Below are positions 17,181-25,900 of a stretch of DNA of 64,000 nucleotides, in pieces. The notes beneath the pieces were generated by a model. It was given only the letters and a program-made list of their open reading frames with translations. It was not told the origin of the DNA and ran no database searches. Positions within the stretch are counted from its first letter, which is position 1, and every line of letters begins with the position of its first letter. Both the position numbers and the translations under genes were made by a program. The DNA is taken from NCBI GenBank assembly GCA_964351995.1, contig CAYGQE010000005.1, positions 62,001 through 126,000 of the forward strand, written 5' to 3'. The stretch is from SZUA-35 sp964351995. GTDB taxonomy: Bacteria; Actinomycetota; Acidimicrobiia; Acidimicrobiales; SZUA-35.

Positions 17181-18836
17181 ATGTCGAATGGAGGAGTGCG
17201 CTCCTCCCAACGATCCTTCGACGACCTCGGCACACCGCTGCACGACGTCACCTTCTGCATCTTCGATGTCGAGACCACCGGTGGCAACCCCCAAACGTGT
17301 TTCATCACTGAGATCGGCGCTGTCAAAGTGAAAGCAGGCGAGGTGATCGGCACCTTCCAAACGCTTGTCAACCCAGGTTGTGCCATCCCACCGAACATCA
17401 CCGTGCTCACCGGCATCACCGATTCATTGGTGATGCGGGCACCGAGCATGGATCAAGTCCTTCCTGCATTTCTGGAATTCATGGGCGGCGCCGTGGTGGT
17501 TGGCCACAACGTGCGTTTCGACTGGGGCTTCTTGTCAGCTGCGGTGCAGCGATGGGGTGCACCAATGCTCGGCAACCAACGCGTCGACACCCTCGGTCTC
17601 GCTCGTCGCTTGCTGGCTGATGAGATGCCGAGGTTCGGGCTCGGCGAGCTGTCCAAGCGACTCCGGCTCCCCCACCAACCAACCCACCGCGCGCTCGACG
17701 ACGCCTGGGCCACCACCGATCTCCTCCACGTACTCATCGAACGGGCATCGGCGTGGGGCGTCACCGGCTTGGACGATCTTGTGGCCCTGCCGACGATTGC
17801 GGGGCATCCCGAGTGGCGCAAGCTCTCACTCACCAATGACATTCCTCGCTCGCCAGGCATCTACATGTTCCACGACCGCGATGACCGCATCCTCTACGTC
17901 GGCAAAGCAACCGACCTGCGGGCCAGGGTGCGCAGCTACTTCTCGTCCGACCGTCGTCGCAAGGTCAACCAGCTCCTACGCGAGACCCATCGGATCAGCC
18001 ATCGAGTCTGCCAGAACACGCTCGAGGCCGAGCTGCTCGAGCTGCGGATGATCCACCGCTTTCAACCTCGCTTCAATCGCCGGAGCAAGAAGCCGATCTC
18101 GCCGTGTTGGGTTCGGCTCACCAAGGAGGCGTTCCCCAGACTCTCCATCGTGCGGAAAGACCCGGGTGACGCTCCTCATCTCGGTCCGTTCCCGTCTCGG
18201 GGCGAAGCAAAGACCGTCGTCGAGGCGCTGCACGCAGCGTTTCCCATTCGCCGCTGCAGCACGAAGGTCGGGCGTCGAGGCTTCGAGCCGACTGATGCCC
18301 CGTGCACAGCGGCCCAGTTGGGTGTCGCCATGTGTCCGTGCAGTGGGTCGTGCTCCGAACTCGAGTACGACCGAGTGGTGCAATCGGTCATCGACGCCTT
18401 CGCCGGCAACACCGACCTGATCCTGCTACCGCTCGAGGCGCACATGCAGCGGCTCGCCGAGTCCGAACGTTTCGAAGAAGCCGCCGACATGCGAAACCGG
18501 GCCGAGGCCATTGCGCGCATCGTCACTCGACAGCGGCGGATCGACATGCTCTCCCACTTCGATCAGCTCGTCATCGAAGATGGTCGCGGCATGCGGATCC
18601 GCATCAACGGCGGTGGTCTGCTCGACAGCCCCGTCCTCGAGGCATCAGAAGCCAAGATGACAGACCCAGCCCATCAACCGGCCACGCTCGACGAAGCGCT
18701 GTGTGTCGCGTCATGGCTGCAGCGAAATGCGTCGGGCGTCCGATTGGTGAACACCGACGGCATGTTTGCATCGCCGTTGCCAGGCCTTCCTGACTTCAAA
18801 CCAGCGCCAGTTGGTCAGTCCCGACCGAAACGCTGA
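17181..18836 (+). CDS. DnaQ-like DEDDh exonuclease fused to GIY-YIG (UvrC/Cho-like) nuclease
   Basis: A 551-residue fusion. N-terminal DEDDh exonuclease: ExoI FCIFDVETTGG, ExoII GHNVRFDWGFL, ExoIII HRALDDAWAT. Then a GIY-YIG domain (PGIYMFHDRD...ILYVGKATDLRARVRSYF, a conserved Arg and a Glu downstream) as at the N-terminus of UvrC, and a C-terminal region with a UVR-like helix pair (RLAESERFEEAADMRNR). Actinomycete genomes commonly carry this fusion, thought to act in DNA repair or end processing. ATG 17181 is chosen over an upstream start at 17100. Its last 22 nt overlap the end of trpD on the opposite strand. Confidence 0.87.
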   Translation: MSNGGVRSSQRSFDDLGTPLHDVTFCIFDVETTGGNPQTCFITEIGAVKVKAGEVIGTFQTLVNPGCAIPPNITVLTGITDSLVMRAPSMDQVLPAFLEFMGGAVVVGHNVRFDWGFLSAAVQRWGAPMLGNQRVDTLGLARRLLADEMPRFGLGELSKRLRLPHQPTHRALDDAWATTDLLHVLIERASAWGVTGLDDLVALPTIAGHPEWRKLSLTNDIPRSPGIYMFHDRDDRILYVGKATDLRARVRSYFSSDRRRKVNQLLRETHRISHRVCQNTLEAELLELRMIHRFQPRFNRRSKKPISPCWVRLTKEAFPRLSIVRKDPGDAPHLGPFPSRGEAKTVVEALHAAFPIRRCSTKVGRRGFEPTDAPCTAAQLGVAMCPCSGSCSELEYDRVVQSVIDAFAGNTDLILLPLEAHMQRLAESERFEEAADMRNRAEAIARIVTRQRRIDMLSHFDQLVIEDGRGMRIRINGGGLLDSPVLEASEAKMTDPAHQPATLDEALCVASWLQRNASGVRLVNTDGMFASPLPGLPDFKPAPVGQSRPKR

Positions 18837-19900
18837 ATGGCGTCGAGCTTGGCGGCAACTCGCCCATCGGCAATGGCCGCCTTGCACTGATCGATGCCTG
18901 CACCAAGGTCCTCCGCCAGCCCGGACACGACCAAGCCAGCAGCCGCGTTGAGCAACACGATGTCTCGGCGGGCTCCGGTTGCGGTTCCATCGAGGATGCG
19001 ATGGAAGATCGCTGCGTTGTCCTCGGCGCTCCCTCCGGCCAGCTCGTCCATCGACGACGGTCGGTCGATGCCGAGTTCATCGAGGTCGATGCTGATTCTG
19101 CGAACAGTCCCTTCCCGAACCTCGAAGATGATCGAAGCGCCCGTGGTGCTGATCTCATCGATCCCTCCGTCGCCGGTGACCACCCAGGCATGTTCTGAGC
19201 CCAGTGCGTTGAGAACGATCGACATGCGCTCGGCCAACGCTTCGCTGGCGCAACCGATCACCTGGCGGCGAAGCTGCGCTGGGTGAGCGAGCGGGCCGAG
19301 CACGTTGAACACCGTGGGGATGCCTAGCTCGGAGCGGACAGGGCCGGCGTGACGCATCGATGGGTGGAAGGTTCGGGCGAGGGCGAAGCCCAGCCCGTGT
19401 TCGGCCACCTGCTGTTCGAGTTGTTCTGGTTCGAGATCGACTCGCACGCCAAGCGCTTGGAGGAAGTCAAACGATCCGGAGGTGCTGGATGCCTTGAAGT
19501 TCCCGTGCTTGCACACAACCGCACCGGCGCCGGCAGCCACGAACGCTGACATGGTGGAGACGTTGAGTGCATGCTTTCGTCGGTGATCCGAGCCCCCAGT
19601 GCCGACGATGTCGATGGCGTTGTTCGGAATCGTCAGCGGCGTGCTCGCTGCGAGCATGCCTCGCACGAGACCGATCATTTCTTCAGTTGTCTCACCCTTC
19701 ACTCGCAATGCCACGATGAAACCGGCGATCTGGGCGGGAGTTGCCCCACCACTCAGGATCGTTGCCATCGCCGCCTGGGCATGATCAGAGATGATGTCGC
19801 CACCCGACGCCACTGCGCCGATCGTGCCGGGCCAACCACCGAAACTCGACAGTGCGTCGGTGTTGAGTTCATCGGTCGCCGGGGTCTGTGCAGTGGTCAC
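18815..19900 (-). CDS. trpD: Anthranilate phosphoribosyltransferase TrpD
   Basis: Joins anthranilate to PRPP in the second step of tryptophan synthesis. The 361-residue sequence shows the PRPP-binding segment IVGTGGSD, the KHGN motif, SSTSGSFDFLQALG and GDGGIDEIS with the Mg-binding Asp-Glu pair. The glycine loop is GTGGSDHRRKHALN rather than the usual GTGGDG-TFN form, and the residue after KHGN is Phe, so it is a divergent member. GTG start. It sits alone, away from other trp genes, downstream of a rubrerythrin-like gene. Confidence 0.9.
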   Translation of the reverse strand: MTTAQTPATDELNTDALSSFGGWPGTIGAVASGGDIISDHAQAAMATILSGGATPAQIAGFIVALRVKGETTEEMIGLVRGMLAASTPLTIPNNAIDIVGTGGSDHRRKHALNVSTMSAFVAAGAGAVVCKHGNFKASSTSGSFDFLQALGVRVDLEPEQLEQQVAEHGLGFALARTFHPSMRHAGPVRSELGIPTVFNVLGPLAHPAQLRRQVIGCASEALAERMSIVLNALGSEHAWVVTGDGGIDEISTTGASIIFEVREGTVRRISIDLDELGIDRPSSMDELAGGSAEDNAAIFHRILDGTATGARRDIVLLNAAAGLVVSGLAEDLGAGIDQCKAAIADGRVAAKLDAIQRFGRD

Positions 19901-19945
19901 GGCGACACGGTAGCTGTGGAGACTGGCTCCGTCAGGATGGATTCC

Positions 19946-20350
19946 TCAGTCGTCTTTGACTGCGAGGCGATCGCCATGATCCGCCTTGGCCACGGCGTCC
20001 ATCCACTCACCAACTTCGGTGAAACCTTCATCCCTGGCCACAGCAGCAAACGACGGATAGAGATCGGTGTGATCGATGCTCTCGCTCGTTGATGCACTTC
20101 TCACCGCGTCAGCGACATTTTCGACCGGCACGCCGGTCGCCGGGTCGGCGATTTCGGCCAGCAGTTCGAGATGTCCGAGCGCGTGCCCAGTCGCTCCGTC
20201 GGCCAGTGAACGAAACAGCGTTGCGGTGGTTGGTTCGCCCTCGATGTCGGCCTGTTGAGCGAAGAATCGGTAGCGCATGGCTGCCTGGCTCTCTCGAGCA
20301 AAGCTCAACTCGAGGTTGCGGTAGGTTTGCGTCCCATCGAGCTCTGGCAT
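19946..20350 (-). CDS. Rubrerythrin/ferritin-like di-iron protein
   Basis: A 134-residue helical protein beginning with an alternating Glu/His pattern (ARESQAAMRYRFFAQQAD, TGHALGHLELL, VARDEGFTEVGEW) that matches the erythrin half of rubrerythrin, without the C-terminal rubredoxin-like CxxC domain. Such proteins reduce peroxide or store iron; the missing rubredoxin part means electrons would come from another protein. ATG start just before the small membrane gene on the other strand. Same strand as trpD, 45 bp upstream. Confidence 0.78.
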   Translation of the reverse strand: MPELDGTQTYRNLELSFARESQAAMRYRFFAQQADIEGEPTTATLFRSLADGATGHALGHLELLAEIADPATGVPVENVADAVRSASTSESIDHTDLYPSFAAVARDEGFTEVGEWMDAVAKADHGDRLAVKDD

Positions 20351-20461
20351 GGCCCGAAGCTATCGCCGGACGCTGCAGGGGCCATCGCTGTGGCTGCCGC
20401 TTCGCAACGCTGGCACACCCGACTCACCTGCTCCCATCAGCAGGCCACTACGATCGACGCC

Positions 20462-20851
20462 GTGGTCGCCATCGACTGGGTCGTCATCAAATCCGCAGCG
20501 CTCGCCGGACTCTTCGTCCTCGTGCCCGCCATCGTGGTGCTCACGCTGGTGCTCGACGACACGTCGGCGTCGATCTGGATCTACATCTTCGGGCTGATCC
20601 TCGTCTTCGGGTTCCTGACCGCTGGTTACGGCGCCGGTCGCATTCGAAGCGACACGCCATTGATTCACGGTGCCATCGCTGGCTTTGCGTGCTACGTGGC
20701 GATCCAACTGTTTGGCGTGATCTCTCGGCTGCTTCGGGGCGATTCGATCAACCCGTGGCAATACCCGTTCCTGGCCATGTTCGCTGCCTCGCTTGGAGCC
20801 TGCGGTGCACTCTTCGCTGATTGGTACCGCCGCAAGGACGCTCGAACCTGA
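20462..20851 (+). CDS. Small four-helix membrane protein
   Basis: About 130 residues with four hydrophobic segments (SAALAGLFVLVPAIVVLTLV, IYIFGLILVFGFLTAGYGAG, HGAIAGFACYVAIQLFGVIS, FLAMFAASLGACGALFADW) and a basic C-terminus. The GAGRIRSD motif and overall layout recall the TIGR04086-like actinobacterial membrane proteins. GTG start at 20462. It lies directly upstream of the RNase P RNA gene. Function unknown. Confidence 0.65.
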   Translation: MVAIDWVVIKSAALAGLFVLVPAIVVLTLVLDDTSASIWIYIFGLILVFGFLTAGYGAGRIRSDTPLIHGAIAGFACYVAIQLFGVISRLLRGDSINPWQYPFLAMFAASLGACGALFADWYRRKDART

Positions 20852-20907
20852 CCCGACCCCGGGAGCGGTAGTCCGAAGCGGTTGGGTCGACCGATAGTCT
20901 CGGTGCC

Positions 20908-21280
<373 letters not shown>

Positions 21281-21302
21281 CTTCAAGTGCCCGACTGATA
21301 CT

Positions 21303-21356
21303 CGTTCTGGCAAGCGCAGGGCCCGCTTCTGGGTCAACCGGGGTACCACCAGAACG
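21303..21356. repeat. 8-bp inverted repeat after rnpB
   Basis: CGTTCTGG at 21303-21310 and CCAGAACG at 21349-21356 pair perfectly and enclose a second short stem (AAGCG/CGCTT). It lies 22 bp after the RNase P RNA and 13 bp before the end of the convergent dioxygenase gene, so a terminator or processing role is possible, but there is no T-tract. Confidence 0.35.
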
Positions 21357-21368
21357 CAACGGGTGCAG

Positions 21369-22241
21369 TCAGGCTCGGGCGTCGGTGGCGACGGCGACGC
21401 GGTGCATCATCCGACGGTCAGGGAGGTAGTCGGCCACGGCGTAGTGCTGCGTCGCCCGATTGTCCCAGATGGCGAGCGTGCCCGGCTCCCAGCGCAACCG
21501 CATGTGAAACTCGGGTCGGTTGATCAAATCGAACAGCATCGTGAGGAGCCGGGCGCTGTCCGGTGCTCCCACTCCGATGACGAAGCGGGTGAAGGATTCG
21601 CTGACATTCAAGTACGGGCGCTGTGTCACTGGGTGATGCGCAATGATCGGGTGCACGGCGGACCCGGCGGCCACGATGGCTTCGTCGATACCGGCGTTGC
21701 CCCCGTCGCGATAGGCGGGCGTTCGGAACGCACCCATGTCGTGCACGGCTTCGAGCTTCTCGAGATCGGCTCGCAGACCGGCGTCGAGCGCATCATGAAC
21801 CGCATACAGGTTGGCCCACAGCGTGTCGCCACCGGTCGGCGGCACGATCACAGCCTGCAGGATCGATGCGAACGGTCCGACCGGCTTGTAGGTCATGTCG
21901 GCGTGCCACTCAGCTGCGTCGGGCAGCATGTCGCCGTGCCAGTCGAGCACGACCACGTCGTCACACTCGGGGTGTGTGGTGTAGCTGTGGTGGCGAGCAC
22001 CGAGATCGCCGAGCGAACGACCGAGAGCGGCCATCTCCAACGGGGTGAGGTCGGCGTTGCGCATGACCAGCACCTGATGCTCCATCAGCGCAGCATGGAG
22101 CTGGTCGATCGTCTCGGGATCGCTCAGGTCGACCCTGTCGGCCCCAACACTGTCAGCTCCCCCAACACTGTCAGCTCCACCACTCTGGATTTCGGCGCCG
22201 ATCGCTCGAGTGATGCGCTTCGTTGTCAGTGGCTTCACCAT
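21369..22241 (-). CDS. TauD/TfdA-family Fe(II)/2-oxoglutarate dioxygenase, last gene of lipid operon
   Basis: A 290-residue oxygenase with the Fe-binding HxD (WHADMTY, about residue 115), the distal His (ATQHYAVADY, about 260) and the 2-oxoglutarate Arg (RRMMHRV). Family members hydroxylate or desaturate small acids such as taurine, alpha-ketoacids or lipids. It follows the phosphopantetheinyl transferase by only 12 nt on the same strand, so it is probably the last gene of the lipid-synthase operon and may oxidise its product; a housekeeping sulfonate role cannot be excluded. Near the N-terminus a duplicated 18-bp unit gives a GADSVG repeat. Confidence 0.86.
   Translation of the reverse strand: MVKPLTTKRITRAIGAEIQSGGADSVGGADSVGADRVDLSDPETIDQLHAALMEHQVLVMRNADLTPLEMAALGRSLGDLGARHHSYTTHPECDDVVVLDWHGDMLPDAAEWHADMTYKPVGPFASILQAVIVPPTGGDTLWANLYAVHDALDAGLRADLEKLEAVHDMGAFRTPAYRDGGNAGIDEAIVAAGSAVHPIIAHHPVTQRPYLNVSESFTRFVIGVGAPDSARLLTMLFDLINRPEFHMRLRWEPGTLAIWDNRATQHYAVADYLPDRRMMHRVAVATDARA
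22143..22178. repeat. Tandem 18-bp repeat inside the dioxygenase gene
   Basis: Two perfect copies of CCCAACACTGTCAGCTCC (22143-22160 and 22161-22178) followed by a partial third. They encode a GADSVG repeat in the disordered N-terminal part, in frame, and look like recent slippage. Confidence 0.85.
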
Positions 22242-22253
22242 CAGGCGCGCAGG

Positions 22254-22961
22254 CTACATCGAGACGTCGAGGGCGCGTAGCGTCGGCTCGATGAACTCCC
22301 CGTCGGGAACATAGGCACACACCGAGACCACGTGGCCGGCCTCAGACCACGTGGTCGAGTATTCCCACAGCGATGGGTCGGGATCGAGCGCCGGGTCACA
22401 GGAGAAACCAATCGAACCATCGTCACCGATCGTGAACCCGAACTTCGACAGCGGCATGGCGAAGCCCTTGCCTTTGGCCTTTATGAACGACTCTTTCAAG
22501 GTCCACAACTGGTAGAAGCGGCCAGCCTGCTGGTCATCAGGCAGTACCAACATGGCGGATCGCTCGGCGTTGGTGAACACTCGCTTCGACACGCTGGCGG
22601 TGTTCGTGGCCCGCCACGGCGACTCGACGTCGACGCCGGCGTCGTGCTCGCCATGCACCAGCACGGCGACCATCCCCTCGGTGTGCGAGATGTTGAACCG
22701 CAGCCCGGCAGGTCCGCCAACGATTTCAGGCCGGCCATTGACGCCTCGGGTGTAGGCCCATTCGCCTGGCGCCGTCTCTGCGTACTCAGACAGCACGAAG
22801 CGGGTCGCGACGTGCGCCACCAGAAACAGGTCCTGGCTCTCCCCACGTCGATACCGCTGCCAACGCTCGGCCTCTTCCGCGTCCAGAACCTCAGCGTGGC
22901 TGTCGGCCCACGCCACCGAGTCAGGGGTGACCGGCTGCAACCAGAGATCGAGCAGGGTCAC
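22254..22961 (-). CDS. Sfp-type 4'-phosphopantetheinyl transferase
   Basis: About 235 residues with the Sfp-family signature AGVDVE (Mg-binding Asp/Glu) and LKESFIKAKGKG. It transfers phosphopantetheine from CoA to serine of carrier domains. The GTG at 22961 overlaps the stop of the giant synthase as GTGA, the same junction as between the two synthase genes; a GTG at 23000 would add 13 residues. Position in the operon says its main targets are the two ACPs of the upstream synthase; the NRPS carriers of the same window are plausible further targets. It corresponds to PfaE of marine PUFA clusters. Confidence 0.9.
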   Translation of the reverse strand: MTLLDLWLQPVTPDSVAWADSHAEVLDAEEAERWQRYRRGESQDLFLVAHVATRFVLSEYAETAPGEWAYTRGVNGRPEIVGGPAGLRFNISHTEGMVAVLVHGEHDAGVDVESPWRATNTASVSKRVFTNAERSAMLVLPDDQQAGRFYQLWTLKESFIKAKGKGFAMPLSKFGFTIGDDGSIGFSCDPALDPDPSLWEYSTTWSEAGHVVSVCAYVPDGEFIEPTLRALDVSM

Positions 22962-25900
22962 TGGCCAATCGTGTGCGTCACGACATCGATCAGCTGACAC
23001 ACCACGCTGCCGTCAGCGTCGAAGAAGCTGACATCACAGCAAGACTTCATCTGAGTCGACTCCTTCGCGGTCAGGACGATGCGCGCTGCACCCGCCGTCG
23101 GTCGATCGTAGATGATCACTCGGCCAATGCCCGTCGGTAGCGATCGTCGACCCGTCATGTGTCCGGTCCACAGCAGCGCCAGTTGCAGACCGCCATCGGC
23201 GAGTGCTGGGTCAGAGATCCACGGTTCGCTCGGCCATTCTTTGCCGATCACCCCGATCGCGGCGGCGGTCGCTCCCCCGTCGCTGATCTGACCGATCCCA
23301 GAGAGCACCCGGAAGGAAGGCCCATGGAAAAGCGTCGGCTGGCCATAGGGCACCGATGTGAGGGTTTGGTGAGCGACGTCGACTCGCGCTGAACGCTCGG
23401 AACGCTCGGCGGTCATGGCAGCTCGACACGAGTAGTGCGGGCGCCCCGCCCGAGACAAACGAACCAGCAGCACCTCTCGGCCGTCCGCTTCCTCCACCGA
23501 TTCGCACACCACTTCGAACGTCGAGGCTTCGCCATCGAGAAAGCCGGGGAGCGTGATGCCCTTGAGCACCTTGAGGTCGGTGAGCTCGTCCAACTCCAGG
23601 TCGGGACGGCAGGCGGCGGCAGCTCGCGCCATCCATTCCAAGGCATACACCACGGGAACCACCACGACACCGTCAACCGCATGGTCGGTCAGCTGTGGGT
23701 GCGAGAGACCGCTGACCACCACTTCGCTCATCGAATCGGTGCGGCGCCCAAGCAGCAAGGAGGCCATCAGGCCGAGCCACTCCCCCCGCTCCGACGTGTC
23801 TGAGTTGTACGAGCCCGTCATCATCGCTTCGCGTAACAACATCGTCTCGTCGCTTGCGTCGTCACAGTCTTCGAGCACTTCCCACATGGCAGCGAACACG
23901 TCGGACACACCGGTGCGACCCTGGTGGTCGGCCACTCGTGCCGCGAAGCCGGTGTCGCTCGGGTTGGGGAGCTCGTTGGCATTCGTTCCGCCAAGGGTGT
24001 TGATCGCTCCGATCACTCGCGCCGTGCGCTCTTTCATGGGAAGTGACGCCAACAGTTCTGGCTCGATCGGCTGCCCGATCCAGTAGTCCTGCGTCCCATG
24101 ACCCTCCGGCACCTCGGCCTTGCCGTCGATCGGCTTCACGGGCAGGCCACCGGTGAAACGAACCGGGACAATCGGGACACCCATCTCGATCGCAAGATCG
24201 ATGAACACCGAACTCACTCTGCTGGTCACATCTCGTGAGCTCGTGGAACGCGTGCCATCGGCGTGCACGAAGAACGAGTGCTGTCCCGCCGCCATCTTCG
24301 AGCGAACGTCGTCCACCAGCTCGAACATCGTTTCGGGCTCGGCCTGGTCGAAGTAGGCGATCTGGGCCGGCCCGGTCGCCCCTGGATACGCGTTCACCGC
24401 AGCAATCGCCTGCCCGATCCATCGGTGGCGATGCTTCATGTGTGCCACCGTGGTCATCGGCACACCGGTCAGCGCCGGCAGCAGATTGGAGATGACCAAC
24501 GACTCGATCTGCACTTGGTGGTTCCCCAGGTAGATCGCTGACCTGCCATGAAGATCATCCAGGCTCGATGCAGCCGGCAACCGCACGCTACGCACGTAGC
24601 GATCGGTCAAGCCGTCGAAGAGGTCCTCACAAAGCCACGAAGCCGGCGTCTGGCGAATGTCACGCCAGTAGTCAGTCATCCGCTGTTTGACCTCGGTCAG
24701 TGGCAACACGACCGATGCAATCGATGACGGCCCCGCCGGCGTGCCGGAGACCAGCCGCATGCCCATGTTCTGCACCTCGTAGATCCGCAGACCATCGCAC
24801 CACAGCGAGCCGGTGCCGACCACGAACGGGCCGACGTCGTCGCTGCCTACCTCGGTGATCTCCATGGTCGAGGTGATCAGTGTGTTCTTCGGCGTGACCT
24901 GGCCCCGGTATTTCCACGACATGGCGTTGTTGAGCTGAATCGGCTCGAACCGGGGGTTGCTGAGGCCCTCGACCATTCCGGTGTCGAGCATGTAGAACTG
25001 CAGCAGTTGCAGCAGCGCCTCGATGCCGAGTGATCCGGGCTGGACCGGGTCCTGGAAGAAGTGCGCCTTGAAGAACCACTCTGAGACATCGACGTCCTTT
25101 TCTCCTCGCACGATCCCAAGGCCCACCTCACCGGCGCCCGGGCTGTGTCCGGCACGGTCGAGCATCAGCAGCATGGGTTCGGCAAGGTGCGCCGAACCGT
25201 CGCAGTAGCGAGGTGGGCGGGTCGTGAGATCGACGACGTCACTCGTGGGGGCATGCAAGCGTGCGTGGTTGACGTCACCGATCGGCAGTCCGACTTGGTC
25301 CTCGAATGCTTCTGGCGGGAAGAACCCGAACACGGTGGTCATCGAATAGACCTTCGTGGCACCGAGGAAACACTCGACGTCGAACCCCTCGATGATCATG
25401 CCCCCGGCTCGGGACACGCTCTTCAACTTCACCTTCGTGGTGAGCGTCCCCGACATCCGAGTCAGTTCATGGTGCTGCGTGGCCGTGCCATCAAGATTGC
25501 GGAACAGCAGATCCTCATCGACTCCCGTTGCTGAGCCGACAGCCGATGCCACCCACCCGCAGGGTTGGAGCGCGGCTTCCAGCAGCACGGCATAGGGCAT
25601 GGTCTCGACGCCGTTCTCGTCGAAGTACCAAGCGTCGACTGGGATGTCGTACTCGCACTCGATCTCCATGCCTGGTTCGCAGACATCGAGGTCGCCGACG
25701 ATCTTCGTGACCCTGCTGATGAAGTGATAGGGCTCACCGGGCAGCCGAGGCGATCGACGAGTGCCGTCGAACATCTCGTACATCGAACCGAACGCTTCAG
25801 ACGGCCGGCCCCACGCGCACGAGATCATGGCCTTCCAGTCGAACGGGAATCCCTCGCTGTCGGTGGCAACCGGGCCCGGCTCTTGCACACCTTGGTAGAT

